Source: Phaeobacter piscinae
GTDB lineage: Bacteria > Pseudomonadota > Alphaproteobacteria > Rhodobacterales > Rhodobacteraceae
Assembly: GCF_002407245.1 (NCBI RefSeq)
Contig: NZ_CP010687.1
Coordinates: 1-13,253, forward strand
DNA: 13,253 nt
Direction of reading: 5' to 3'
A program made the translations under genes and the position numbers. Below, one piece after another: positions 1-7,512 of the stretch (position 1 is the stretch's first letter; each line of letters opens with the position of its first letter). The notes beneath the pieces are model-generated. The model did no database searches, had not been told where the DNA came from, and saw only the letters and a program-made list of their open reading frames with translations.

Positions 1-1011
1 ATGGCGTTGTTACCTGATAGACATCCTCAAAAAGACTTCTTCATCCTCGATATTTCCGATGTCGTGGCGAAGGATGACATGGCTTCGATGGAGCACCCCC
101 TGTTCTCTCTCGCCACCAAACCAGACATGCGCCATCTGGTGTACAAAAGCGGGACCAACAAGCTTGAGATCATTCCCTCGGGCAAGGGCCTGCCCACGAT
201 CTTCGACAAGGACATCCTGATCTTCTGCATCAGCCAGCTGATGGACATGAAGAACCGGGGCGAGAAGATCGGAAAACGCGTCCGCTTCTCAGCTCGTGAA
301 TTGCTGATCGCTACCAACCGGCCAACGAACAACCTGGGCTACAACCGCCTTGAACATGCATTTCAGCGCCTGCGCGGCACCACCTTCACCACCAACATTG
401 CTACGGGAAACAAGATCGAAACCCGCATTTTCGGCTTGATCGACGAGGGTGGTTTTGTCCGCACAGCCGACGAACGTTTCCGCCTCGACTATTGCGAAAT
501 TGTTCTCTCTGACTGGCTAATGCGCGCGATCGAGGCCAACGAGGTCGTAACAATCTCGAACGACTATTTCCGCCTGCGCCGCCCGCTGGAACGCCGCCTG
601 TATGAGATCGGCCGCAAGCATTGCGGGGGCCAGCCGAAATGGCAGATCGGCCTCGCCAAGCTCCAGGAAAAGACCGGCAGCAATGCCCCCTTGAAGAAAT
701 TCCGGTTGAACATCCGCCAAATCATCGAGGATGATCACACGCCGTTCTATCGTATGGAGCTGACCCCGGATGACCTGGTGATCTTCCGCCCGCGCGCGCC
801 TCAGAGCGATCTTTTGCCTGGTATCAGACTGCCAGAGTGGGCAGAGGAAAAGGCAAGGAAAATCGCCAGAGAAAAGGCTCGGGACTACTATGCTCTACGC
901 TCTGACTGGTTGGCGTTTGCCAACTCTGAAGCCGCCAAGGGCAACCCGCCCAAGAACGCAGGTGCAGCTTTCGTAGCCTACTGCAAGAAGCAGGATAGCT
1001 TACGCGCATAG
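1..1011 (+). CDS. repA: Plasmid replication initiator protein RepA (RPA family)
   Basis: This 336-residue protein resembles the replication initiator family Pfam calls RPA, found on many alphaproteobacterial plasmids. It would bind the origin iterons and help open the DNA for replication. The family is recognised from its overall sequence: a conserved N-terminal segment with PDRHPQKDFF and EHPLFSLATKP (residues 5-41), a central FDKDILIFCISQLMD block (about 68-82), RFSARELL followed by YNRLEHAFQRLRGT (about 97-127), and a basic RRPLERRLYEIGRKHC segment (about 195-209). I cannot place domain borders more exactly. The ATG is base 1. If the molecule is circular, the last iteron ends about 19 bases before this ATG, so RepA probably represses its own synthesis as well as starting replication. 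No strong Shine-Dalgarno is visible in the preceding bases. A likely terminator lies at 1157-1190. No partition gene follows. Confidence 0.88.
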   Translation: MALLPDRHPQKDFFILDISDVVAKDDMASMEHPLFSLATKPDMRHLVYKSGTNKLEIIPSGKGLPTIFDKDILIFCISQLMDMKNRGEKIGKRVRFSARELLIATNRPTNNLGYNRLEHAFQRLRGTTFTTNIATGNKIETRIFGLIDEGGFVRTADERFRLDYCEIVLSDWLMRAIEANEVVTISNDYFRLRRPLERRLYEIGRKHCGGQPKWQIGLAKLQEKTGSNAPLKKFRLNIRQIIEDDHTPFYRMELTPDDLVIFRPRAPQSDLLPGIRLPEWAEEKARKIAREKARDYYALRSDWLAFANSEAAKGNPPKNAGAAFVAYCKKQDSLRA

Positions 1012-1156
1012 AAGGCTTCTTTTCGAAGCTGACAATTTCTCATATCCAATACCCAGTGCTGGTCCGCGGTTTAAACGCTTCTTAAACGAAATTACCGCAT
1101 AGAGAGAGCGGAGCGTATATTCCTTCCCTCAAGCTCAATGACTAGGCAAAATACCA

Positions 1157-1190
1157 TGGGCACTCCTCCGGGGGTTCCCACTTTCTTTTT
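1157..1190 (+). terminator. Candidate intrinsic terminator downstream of repA
   Basis: TGGG, a mismatch, then ACTCC pair with GGGGT, a mismatch, then CCCA around a TCCG loop, with one G-U pair. The hairpin is followed directly by CTTTCTTTTT at 1181-1190. It lies 146 bases after the repA stop on the same strand, which fits a repA terminator. The stem is imperfect, so confidence is moderate. Confidence 0.5.
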
Positions 1191-1406
1191 CAGGGATCGC
1201 CGAAGCGAATTTTCGTAAAGTACCGAAAATTGAAAGCCACGAATACCTCTTCAACATTGAAGGTTTACCAGTTTACTTTGAGGAGCCCTGCATCTTCCTT
1301 ATGCAGGGTGAGAGCAACCCGCGTTTAACAAGTGACTTTTTTGGTACTGCGGGTTGCTCCGCTCCCTAGACAGGCTTGCGTGTATGGCAGACTGCCATGC
1401 CTTCGA
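1191..1406. other. Hairpin-rich intergenic region between repA and the XRE gene
   Basis: No gene is supported here. The stretch holds several inverted repeats. AATTTTCG/CGAAAATT has arms at 1208-1215 and 1224-1231. CTTCAA-CA-TTGAAG is at 1251-1264. CCCTGCAT/ATGCAGGG, with a 7-nt loop, is at 1286-1308. GAGCAACCCGC/GCGGGTTGCTC has perfect 11-nt arms at 1312-1322 and 1349-1359. The clustering suggests a structured RNA or protein-binding sites, for example for replication control or the neighbouring regulator. Function is unknown. Confidence 0.45.
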
Positions 1407-1428
1407 GGCTGTTCCAGAACAGCCTTTT
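1407..1428 (+). terminator. Short hairpin followed by TTTT at the 3' end of the XRE gene
   Basis: GGCTGTT pairs with AACAGCC around a CCAG loop, followed by TTTT on the plus strand. This is the pattern of a weak plus-strand intrinsic terminator and could end an RNA coming from the 1191-1406 region. It overlaps the last bases of the minus-strand XRE gene. No U tract follows the hairpin on the minus strand. Confidence 0.35.
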
Positions 1429-1789
1429 AAACCGCAAGCGCCTTGGCTAAATTAGAGAGATGGACACGCTGTTTTTGCGGAATCTTATAATAGATCCTGA
1501 CAAGGTCCACAGCTTCCTTGGCTAAGGCAACATCAGAAGTGATGTTCGTGTCAGCAGGAATGTCTTTTGAATCGGCTAAACCTTCAAAGAAATGTACTAC
1601 GTCCACACCAAGAGCGCCTGCAATCTCCCAAAGCCGGGAAGCGCTGACCCTGTTTGCACCTGTTTCGTACTTCTGGATTTGCTGGAACCTGATGCCGACC
1701 TTGGACGCCAGATCCTGTTGGCTTTCTCCGACAAGCCAACGCCGGTTACGAATTCGTCTGCCTACGTGAATGTCAACGGGGTGCGGCAT
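1427..1789 (-). CDS. XRE-family helix-turn-helix transcriptional regulator
   Basis: This 120-residue protein has a classic Cro/CI-type helix-turn-helix in its N-terminal half. Residues 8-64 read as five helices: the start GRRIRNRRWLVGESQQDLASKVG, the recognition segment RFQQIQKYETGANRVS, and then SRLWEIAGALGVDVVHFF. The C-terminal half (about 70-120) has no recognised domain and may mediate dimerisation. Similar short XRE regulators are common on alphaproteobacterial chromosomes and plasmids. The ATG at 1789 fits the usual family start; no strong Shine-Dalgarno is visible upstream. It is oriented towards repA, with the inverted repeats at 1208-1359 in between. It may regulate itself, repA, or the gene later split by the transposon; none of these can be read from the sequence. 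Confidence 0.82.
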   Translation of the reverse strand: MPHPVDIHVGRRIRNRRWLVGESQQDLASKVGIRFQQIQKYETGANRVSASRLWEIAGALGVDVVHFFEGLADSKDIPADTNITSDVALAKEAVDLVRIYYKIPQKQRVHLSNLAKALAV

Positions 1790-2128
1790 GAGGCGGATCC
1801 CTAGTGTACAACTTATGGCAAATTTATGCCCTCAGAAAACGCAACCCACAAGGCTCTACAATCATCCGCCGGAACACAAAACATCTCGAAATTTTTGCCG
1901 CACAGCGCAGGCATGCTAGATTATCCGCTTGCAACCTATTGATGATCAGTCGGCGGGGCAGCTCAGGTCTTTTGGGAGGCGAATTGTTTTGAACAAAAGA
2001 TGCACGAGATACAACGAACGAGGCTTAGCGACAGTGATCCGGAGCTATGCTAGCTTAGGGCAGACAGGTCAACCAGATTGGATTGCTGACAAGGATCGTA
2101 AGCTGGGCAGAAATAGACAACTCTTCTG
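1790..2128. other. Intergenic stretch with no convincing gene
   Basis: This stretch must hold the promoter of the minus-strand XRE gene, but I could not assign -35/-10 boxes with confidence. A plus-strand frame opened by TTG at 1929 runs to 2213 and carries RSFGRRIVLNKR followed by a charged segment. Shifting one base near 2120 would join it to the split ORF at 2129, so it could be the front half of a decayed gene. This is too weak to call. Confidence 0.35.
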
Positions 2129-2373
2129 GTGCTCGCCTCGGCGTTCATCACCATCCAAATCACTGGCGATTTGCTGCGTGCTGCGGTGCATCAACGGATT
2201 GCATCTCATATGAATGGCGGCATCCTTGAAGCCGTAAGGGCCGAAATTCACCGGAACCTGTCCGATGCTGTATACTTGGAAGAACGAAAAGACACGCTGC
2301 TACAGAGCGGTGAGTTCTTAGAACACGAGCTGGACGAAATCATTACTTCTTGCAGAGACAAGGCTGCCAGGCT
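2129..2373 (+). pseudogene. 5' part of a small ORF interrupted by the Tn3-family transposon
   Basis: An open frame runs from GTG at 2129 into the transposon end at 2374. Removing the transposon and one copy of the target duplication joins it in frame to 9303-9381. The restored product is 107 residues: a hydrophobic N-terminal segment (LASAFITIQ, with more hydrophobic residues encoded just before the GTG), then a charged, probably coiled-coil stretch (LEERKDTLLQSGEFLEHELDEII), then a short polar tail. I do not recognise the family. The start is uncertain: there is no good ribosome binding site before 2129, and ATG at 2211 is an alternative. The frame may also be an upstream-frameshifted remnant rather than an intact gene. 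Confidence 0.4.
2369..2373. repeat. 5-bp target site duplication, left copy
   Basis: AGGCT directly abuts the left terminal inverted repeat and is repeated exactly at 9298-9302. A 5-bp duplication is the standard product of Tn3-family transposition. Confidence 0.95.
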
Positions 2374-2411
2374 GGGGTCGCTTACGGCTGGGGGCGGAAT
2401 AGTACGCTAAG
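2374..2411 (+). repeat. Left terminal inverted repeat of the Tn3-family element
   Basis: The 38-bp sequence is the exact reverse complement of 9260-9297. It starts GGGG at the outer edge and ends CGCTAAG inside, as in Tn21-like elements. The tnpA stop codon lies 3 bp inside it, a typical spacing for this family. Confidence 0.96.
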
Positions 2412-2414
2412 GGT

Positions 2415-5309
2415 TTATTGGCGCGCTTTTCGCCACCTGTACTCGCCGGTGAGCAGGATATGCGCCCATCCGAGGGGTGAGATGTGCGAGAGCAGCGCGT
2501 CTGGGCTGTCTTTACCTTCTTTCATTCGGGCCGCGACGGCGAGGCCAAGTTGTTTTGTATTCCAGTAAATGACGAGTGCAGCCAGCAGGTTCAGCCCTGC
2601 CATGCGGTAGTGTTGGCCTTCAGCGGTGCGGTCTCGGATTTCGCCCTGGCGTCCGATGCGCAGGGCGTTTTTCAGAGCGTGGTGGGCTTCGCCTTTGTTC
2701 AAGCCGATCTGGGCGCGGCGCTGCATGTCCGCATCGAGTAGCCAGTCGATGATGAAGAGCGTCCGCTCAACACGCCCGACTTCTCGCAAAGCCAAGGCCA
2801 GCTCATGCTGACGGGGATACGATGCCAGTTTCTTCAAGATTTGACTGGGTGGGATAGACCCGGATGCCATTGTTGCGACCGCGCGCAGAATGTTTGGCCA
2901 GTTCTGGCGGATCAGGTCTTCGCGGATTTTGCCGCCGATCATGTTACGCAAATTTTGGGGCGTGGCCGCAGGATCGAAGACGTAGAGCCGCTTTGATGGG
3001 AGATCGCGGATACGTGGGATGAACCGATAAGACAGCAGTGATGTCACGGCAAAGACGTGATCAGTGAAGCCGCCGGTATCGGCATATTGCTCTTTGATGT
3101 TTCTGCCTGCCTCGTTCATCAACAGGCCATCGAGGATGTAGGGCGCTTCGCTGACTGTGGCCGGAATGTCTTGCGTCGCGAACGGGCCGAACTGGTCGGA
3201 GACGTGGGTATAGGCTTTGCGGCCTGGTTCGGAGCCGTATTTTGCGTTGATCAGATTCATGGCTTCGCCCTGCCGGGACGCAGGGAAGAACTGGCCGTCA
3301 CTTGATGCAGTCACGCCGGTTCCCCAGAAACGGGCCATTGGCAGGTCAGATTGGGCTTTGGCCACCATGGCCAGAGCGCGATTGATGGCATCGCTTTCGA
3401 CATGCCACCGCGAGATGCGGGAAAGCTGAAAGTAATTATGGGTGCTGGTTGCCTCTGCCATCTTGCTCAAGCCAAGGTTCAGGCCTTCAGCCAAAAGGAC
3501 ATTCAACAGGCCGATTTTATCTGTACACGGTACACCCGTGCGGAGATGGGTGAAGGCCTCGCCAAATCCGATGTCGTCTTCCACATCCATCAGAATGTCA
3601 GTGATGCGCGCATCAGGCAGACGGCGATACAGATCAAGTACAAGCTCATCTGCTTCTGGCGGTACGTCGTGTTTCAGACGATCAACATGCAAGATGCCAT
3701 CTTCAATTGTGCCGCCGGGGATGGCTCCGTTTCGCGCTGCTTTGGCGAGATGTTTCAAACCATCTGCCATTCTCGCTTTTCGGTCTCTTACCCAGGTATC
3801 AGGATCAAAGGGAACAGTCAGTCGCGGCACCAATTTTGCGGCATCAACCGGGACAAGCGCCTGTTTGAGGTCGGCGTAGCGCTTGGAATGCGCGAGCCAG
3901 ATATCGCCTGAACGGAAGGCGTCACGCAGATGGAACAAGACGGCCACCTCCCACAATCGGTGATCGTCTTCGGGTTCCGCGCTCAGATGCCTGTGCCATT
4001 TCGAAGTTCTGCGCAGGAACCCCGTTGGGCGCGTACCTGAAGCAACTGCCCCAGACACAATCTGTGCCGCCTGCAAAAGCGGGGTGCTGACAGACGCGGC
4101 TTCAATATCCAGAGCACGCAGCATACGCGGCGTATATCGTCGGAAGCGCCGATAGCCTTGTTTGACGTGACTGAGCGGGTCAGCGGCAAGCGCTCCGGTC
4201 AGCTTAGAGGATTGGGCGATCAGGCTTTCCAAACCGGCCCATCCTGGGTGATCTGCGATAGCGGCATTCAGATCGGAACCATCTGCCCTTGCAGCCAACA
4301 ACGCTGATCCGAGTTCTGTGAATGAGCGTAGCGTCTGTTCAATGGTCACCTTCTGAGCATCGACCTGCGCATCACAGATCTTCTTGGCTTCTCGCCAAGT
4401 CTTCCCAACGATCCTATCGTGGGTTTCGACAATGGCGTCCGCGATGGCAGCGGCCCATTCGATGACGCAGACAGCCAGGATCGCAAGCCGCCGGTCACTG
4501 GATATGTCACGCAAGCCGTCAGCAAAGTAGCGTTCGCCTTGGCGGCGGAGGCGTGTGACCCGGTGAGGTGGGATACCATCGAGGATGCCGGGGCTGAGAT
4601 TGAGACCCTGCAAAAGCTCCAAACGTTCCAACAAACGACAAGCATCAGCGGAGTTCGAGCCAATCTCAAACTGGCGCAACCAGACCAAACGGGTGATCCG
4701 GTCGTCAATCAACTCAGACAGCAAGCCGCCCAGCTTATGCTTTGCATCGTCATCGAGCCGATCAACGATCCGGGTCTCGATCCGCCGTTCGGCGGCAACC
4801 AAGGCATCCGCGCAAAGCCGTTCGACAGTGGTGACCCCAGGCACAATCATCATGGACAGGCGGCAGCGATCCACAAATCTTTGGGCGAGATCGGCGTTGG
4901 ATTGCGTTGTTTCAGCTTCGCCCGCCAACCATTCTGTGAGGTCGCGGGCCCCACGCCCGGTGAACATCTTGTACCCGTAGATTTCGCGCAGGTCGGCCAA
5001 GTGTTCGCGGCGGGTTTCAGCACGATGCGCATAATCGGCCAGATCGTCGGGGTTCGAACCAAGCTGCGCCGCGAGGAATTCCGCGATCACTGACGGGATG
5101 ATTTCACCGGGCACCAAGAGCCGCCCCGGATATCGAAATGCACAGAGCTGAAGGGCAAAGCCAAAACGGTTGTGCGACCGGCGGCGAGATTGGATGTGCT
5201 CAATGTCATCATCCGCCAAGGTGTAATGCCGCAGCAGCGTTTCTTGATCGCTCGGCAAGTCAAAGAGCGCGGCCCGTTGGCGGGCATTCAAAATCTGTCG
5301 TCGTGGCAA
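2415..5309 (-). CDS. tnpA: Tn3-family transposase TnpA
   Basis: The DDE transposase of the element recognises the 38-bp ends and drives replicative transposition through a cointegrate. With TTG at 5309 as start the product is 964 residues, the usual Tn3-family size. That start gives LPRRQILNARQRAALFDLP, matching the family N-terminus, and AGGAA lies about 7 bases upstream. The open frame continues to an ATG at 5393, but the extra 28 residues look unlike the family and cover the res region. The N-terminal half is the DNA-binding region (RRRSHNRFGFALQLCAFRYPG, about 42-62). The catalytic triad is assigned as Asp671 (SSDGQFF), Asp744 (ADTGGFTDHVF) and Glu874 (NKGEAHHAL). The 73 and 130 residue spacings nearly equal those I recall for Tn4430 TnpA (679, 751, 881). 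No internal stop or frameshift is seen. Confidence 0.93.
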   Translation of the reverse strand: MPRRQILNARQRAALFDLPSDQETLLRHYTLADDDIEHIQSRRRSHNRFGFALQLCAFRYPGRLLVPGEIIPSVIAEFLAAQLGSNPDDLADYAHRAETRREHLADLREIYGYKMFTGRGARDLTEWLAGEAETTQSNADLAQRFVDRCRLSMMIVPGVTTVERLCADALVAAERRIETRIVDRLDDDAKHKLGGLLSELIDDRITRLVWLRQFEIGSNSADACRLLERLELLQGLNLSPGILDGIPPHRVTRLRRQGERYFADGLRDISSDRRLAILAVCVIEWAAAIADAIVETHDRIVGKTWREAKKICDAQVDAQKVTIEQTLRSFTELGSALLAARADGSDLNAAIADHPGWAGLESLIAQSSKLTGALAADPLSHVKQGYRRFRRYTPRMLRALDIEAASVSTPLLQAAQIVSGAVASGTRPTGFLRRTSKWHRHLSAEPEDDHRLWEVAVLFHLRDAFRSGDIWLAHSKRYADLKQALVPVDAAKLVPRLTVPFDPDTWVRDRKARMADGLKHLAKAARNGAIPGGTIEDGILHVDRLKHDVPPEADELVLDLYRRLPDARITDILMDVEDDIGFGEAFTHLRTGVPCTDKIGLLNVLLAEGLNLGLSKMAEATSTHNYFQLSRISRWHVESDAINRALAMVAKAQSDLPMARFWGTGVTASSDGQFFPASRQGEAMNLINAKYGSEPGRKAYTHVSDQFGPFATQDIPATVSEAPYILDGLLMNEAGRNIKEQYADTGGFTDHVFAVTSLLSYRFIPRIRDLPSKRLYVFDPAATPQNLRNMIGGKIREDLIRQNWPNILRAVATMASGSIPPSQILKKLASYPRQHELALALREVGRVERTLFIIDWLLDADMQRRAQIGLNKGEAHHALKNALRIGRQGEIRDRTAEGQHYRMAGLNLLAALVIYWNTKQLGLAVAARMKEGKDSPDALLSHISPLGWAHILLTGEYRWRKARQ

Positions 5310-5472
5310 GGTGATTTCCTGAATGGGAGTTGACGGCGGCGTCCGTAAGGCGGACGCTGAGCGGACAGGTTCAGGCGAACAGACGCACCGCATGAAACCG
5401 CTGCTTTCGGTGTCTCATATATCTGGTACGATTAGATTTGCAAAAGAGGCCCCTTATTCGTACACTTTGTAC
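5310..5472. promoter_or_regulatory. Intergenic res-like region between divergent tnpA and tnpR
   Basis: Tn3-family elements with divergent tnpA and tnpR carry the resolution site and both promoters between them, and this 163-bp gap is in that position. The visible element is GTACA-CTT-TGTAC (5460-5464 and 5468-5472), abutting the tnpR ATG. An AT-rich stretch with partial dyads lies at about 5410-5440. I could not define three canonical subsites, so this is assigned from position and partial structure. Confidence 0.5.
5438..5466 (+). promoter_or_regulatory. Candidate tnpR promoter, possibly giving a leaderless mRNA
   Basis: TTGCAA (5438-5443) and TACACT (5461-5466) are separated by exactly 17 bp, each matching 4 of 6 sigma-70 consensus positions. 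Transcription would start about 7 bases after the -10, close to the tnpR ATG at 5473. The GTACA-CTT-TGTAC repeat covers the -10, so bound resolvase would block transcription. This is a pattern-based call. Confidence 0.4.
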
Positions 5473-6054
5473 ATGACTGCGACAAAAATCGGATACGCCC
5501 GCTGCTCGACCGACGGCCAAGACCTCACAGCTCAAAAACAGGCGCTCGAAACTTTGGGCGTGGCTCCAGATCGCATCTACGCTGATCATGGATTAACCGG
5601 CACCAACCGCGCCCGCCCCGGCCTTGATCAAGCTATCGCTGCTGTGCGGACAGGTGACACGCTCGTTGTTCCAAAGCTCGACCGGCTGGCCCGCTCCGTT
5701 CCAGATGCCCGTGCTATCGCCGACCAACTCGAAACGAAGGGCGTCAAACTCGCCTTGGGCGCATCGGTCTATGACCCCTCCGACCCCATGGGAAAGATGT
5801 TCTTCAACATCCTTGCCACTTTTGCTGAGTTTGAATCCGATCTGATCCGCATGCGCACCCGCGAAGGCATGGCCATCGCCCGCGCCAAAGGCAAGCTGCG
5901 CGGCAAACAGCCAAAACTATCAGACAGGCAGCAACGCGAACTCACCCGCATGCATGCGACCGGTGATTATTCAATCAGTGACCTCGCAGAGGTGTTTTCG
6001 GTGTCACGGCCAACCGTCTATCGAACGCTGAATCGACAGACCGTTGATCCATAG
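5473..6054 (+). CDS. tnpR: Serine recombinase (Tn3-type resolvase TnpR)
   Basis: This 193-residue resolvase would resolve transposition cointegrates at the adjacent res site. The N-terminal catalytic domain starts IGYARCSTDGQ with nucleophile Ser12, followed by the family blocks ADHGLTG, LVVPKLDRLARS, DPMGKMFFNILATFAEFESDLIRMRTREG and the linker helix ARAKGKLRGK. The C-terminus is a small helix-turn-helix (SISDLAEVFSVSRPTVYRTL, about 165-184). The ATG at 5473 was chosen because the family reaches IGYAR within the first ten residues. The open frame extends upstream to 5323, but that part lies over the res region and tnpA start. No Shine-Dalgarno precedes the ATG, which fits the leaderless-promoter candidate just upstream. 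The gene ends 19 bp before the sigma factor gene, on the same strand. Confidence 0.93.
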   Translation: MTATKIGYARCSTDGQDLTAQKQALETLGVAPDRIYADHGLTGTNRARPGLDQAIAAVRTGDTLVVPKLDRLARSVPDARAIADQLETKGVKLALGASVYDPSDPMGKMFFNILATFAEFESDLIRMRTREGMAIARAKGKLRGKQPKLSDRQQRELTRMHATGDYSISDLAEVFSVSRPTVYRTLNRQTVDP

Positions 6055-6073
6055 CAGGACGTTTTGAATACCC

Positions 6074-6616
6074 ATGGCTGATATAAATGACATTGAGGAT
6101 TGGATTGTGCGGGTCGGACTTGGGGACCGCAAAGCATTTAATGCGCTATATGATGCAACCTCGGCGAAACTTTTTGGCGTTTGCTTACGTGTTTTAAACA
6201 ACCGGGCCGAAGCAGAAGAGGCTTTGCAAGAGGCGTTTATCCGCGTGTGGCAACGTGCGGATCGCTTCAAGGCGAATGGCTATAGCCCGATGACATGGTT
6301 AATCACACTGACCCGCAATCTGGCGATAGATCGTTTGCGGGCCAGAAAAGCACCGAATGATGATATTAGCGAACGCGCAGATATCGCCGATCAAGGCCCC
6401 ACGCCGGAACAATCGGTGATGGCCGCTTCGGACAGGCGCAGGATTGATCATTGTTTGGATGAACTGGACGATCCCAAAGCAGGCGCGGTGCGTGGTGCCT
6501 ATATAATGGGGGAGACCTACGAAGATTTAGCCGCTCGATATGCGGTGCCTGTAAACACCATGCGCACTTGGCTGCGCCGGAGTTTACTAAAGTTGAGAGA
6601 GTGTTTGACGCGATGA
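6074..6616 (+). CDS. ECF sigma factor, SigK-like
   Basis: This 180-residue group IV (ECF) sigma factor redirects RNA polymerase to a stress regulon. Region 2 spans about residues 15-92 (FNALYDATSAKLFGVCLRVL, then AEAEEALQEAFIRVWQRADRF and the -10-binding PMTWLITLTRNLAIDRLRARK). Region 4 spans about 124-178 (GAYIMGETYEDLAARYAVP, then the helix-turn-helix NTMRTWLRRSLLKLREC). The RskA-like anti-sigma gene and fasciclin genes alongside point to the SigK type. Cysteines lie at 37, 127 and 177; the last two are 50 residues apart and flank region 4. The ATG at 6074 has only a weak and distant AGGA upstream. The gene may be read through from tnpR or have a promoter within tnpR. Its TGA overlaps the next ATG (ATGA), indicating translational coupling. 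No autoregulated promoter could be identified by eye. Confidence 0.9.
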   Translation: MADINDIEDWIVRVGLGDRKAFNALYDATSAKLFGVCLRVLNNRAEAEEALQEAFIRVWQRADRFKANGYSPMTWLITLTRNLAIDRLRARKAPNDDISERADIADQGPTPEQSVMAASDRRRIDHCLDELDDPKAGAVRGAYIMGETYEDLAARYAVPVNTMRTWLRRSLLKLRECLTR

Positions 6617-7305
6617 GCAGTGCACAGACATATAACCCGGATGACGATGTTCTGGCGGCAGAATATGCCTTGCATCTGCTGTCGCCAACGGAGCGGGCCA
6701 GCTTTAAGGAACGTTTGCGCGACGATGCTGCGCTCCGTGATCTTGTGCGCGGATGGGAAGAGCACTTTTTTGTGTTTTCCGATGAAGTCGCTGAAGTCGC
6801 GCCGCCGAAACGGGCAAAGTCCGCCATTGATAGGCGTCTCTTTGGACCTGAGCTGACCTCACGAAGCACCATCTGGGCTTGGCTACTTGGCACAGGGGGT
6901 ATTGCGGCTGTCGCGTTCGCAGTGGCTCTGTTCGTGATGCCGTTCTTGCAGGATCCCCTGCAAATTAATCCGACCCATACTGCAGAAGTCGCGACAGAAG
7001 ACCGTTCTCTGGTAATTGTCGCAGCCTTTTCGGCGGTTTCCAACGCACTGGTTGTGCGCCGAACGCAAGGCTCCCCAGCGACTGGACGGGTGCATGAAAT
7101 GTGGCTCATCCTTGAAGGCGCGACGGCACCGATCTCGCTTGGTCTAATTCCTGAAGGAAATGAAGGGCGCATTGCAATTCCTCAAGAACTGGCAGGGCGA
7201 CTGACTGCGGCGCTGTTCGCGGTTAGCGATGAACCCACTGGCGGTTCGCCAACGGGTCAGCCAACAGGTGCGGTGCTTGCGGCAGGACCAATCCAGGCCT
7301 TGTGA
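6613..7305 (+). CDS. RskA-like membrane anti-sigma factor
   Basis: The 230-residue product is predicted to hold the neighbouring sigma factor inactive at the membrane until a signal releases it. A cytoplasmic anti-sigma domain opens with DDDVLAAEYALHLLSPTERASF (about residues 10-31), the typical RskA start. One transmembrane helix lies at about 87-111 (between STIWAW and VMPFL), placing the C-terminal ~115 residues in the periplasm. The outer domain includes RVHEMWLILEGATAPISLGLIPEG, the RskA-family block. The ATG at 6613 overlaps the sigma factor stop by four bases, giving coupled 1:1 translation; the open frame reaches back to 6568, but that would overlap sigma region 4. No zinc-binding HxxxCxxC motif of the ChrR/ZAS type is present, which favours RskA. 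A strong terminator follows at 7326, separating this operon from the fasciclin genes. Confidence 0.87.
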   Translation: MSSAQTYNPDDDVLAAEYALHLLSPTERASFKERLRDDAALRDLVRGWEEHFFVFSDEVAEVAPPKRAKSAIDRRLFGPELTSRSTIWAWLLGTGGIAAVAFAVALFVMPFLQDPLQINPTHTAEVATEDRSLVIVAAFSAVSNALVVRRTQGSPATGRVHEMWLILEGATAPISLGLIPEGNEGRIAIPQELAGRLTAALFAVSDEPTGGSPTGQPTGAVLAAGPIQAL

Positions 7306-7325
7306 ACCAACCAAAGGCGTTGAAT

Positions 7326-7369
7326 ATTATCTGGAATGTGGCTCCACCTTCCAGATAATTCTATTTTTT
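7326..7369 (+). terminator. Strong intrinsic terminator after the sigma/anti-sigma operon
   Basis: ATTATCTGGAA (7326-7336) pairs perfectly with TTCCAGATAAT (7349-7359), with three further GTG/CAC pairs inside a short loop, followed by TCTATTTTTT. It starts 20 bases after the anti-sigma stop. It implies that the fasciclin genes downstream have their own promoter. Confidence 0.85.
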
Positions 7370-7512
7370 CGTGAGTTTTTATTCTTACAATTCAATACCA
7401 TACGATTTTTCTTATCTTTTTCGAAAGCAGGCTGAAACTTTTCTCTCTGCCACGCCGTGGCTTTTAGCATGACCCAGACACAACGTCTGTACATCACTGA
7501 GAGGACAAGAAA
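7370..7512 (+). promoter_or_regulatory. Leader/promoter region of the first fasciclin gene
   Basis: This gap lies between a strong terminator and the first fasciclin gene, so it should hold that gene's promoter. It begins AT-rich. GCTGAAAC at 7431-7438 resembles an ECF -35 element, but no matching -10 is clear. The palindrome GCCACG-C-CGTGGC at 7449-7461, followed by TTTT, could be an operator or a small attenuator hairpin. TGAGAGGA near 7498-7505 is a ribosome binding site for the ATG at 7513. Confidence 0.45.

Noticed and set aside
4419..5093. 224-codon plus-strand open frame opposite tnpA
   Set aside because: It is antisense to a clear transposase gene and shows no recognisable motifs. 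The same holds for 3351-3911 and 3442-3879.
5310..5393. N-terminal extension of TnpA to the ATG at 5393
   Set aside because: The extra 28 residues do not resemble the family N-terminus and would cover the res region; TTG at 5309 with AGGAA upstream gives the expected LPRRQIL start.
5323..5472. N-terminal extension of the resolvase
   Set aside because: Resolvases reach the IGYAR-ST motif within about ten residues, and the extension lies over res and the tnpA start.
6366..7172. 268-codon minus-strand open frame opposite the sigma and anti-sigma genes
   Set aside because: The plus-strand genes have clear family motifs and coupling; this frame is serine/arginine-rich shadow sequence.
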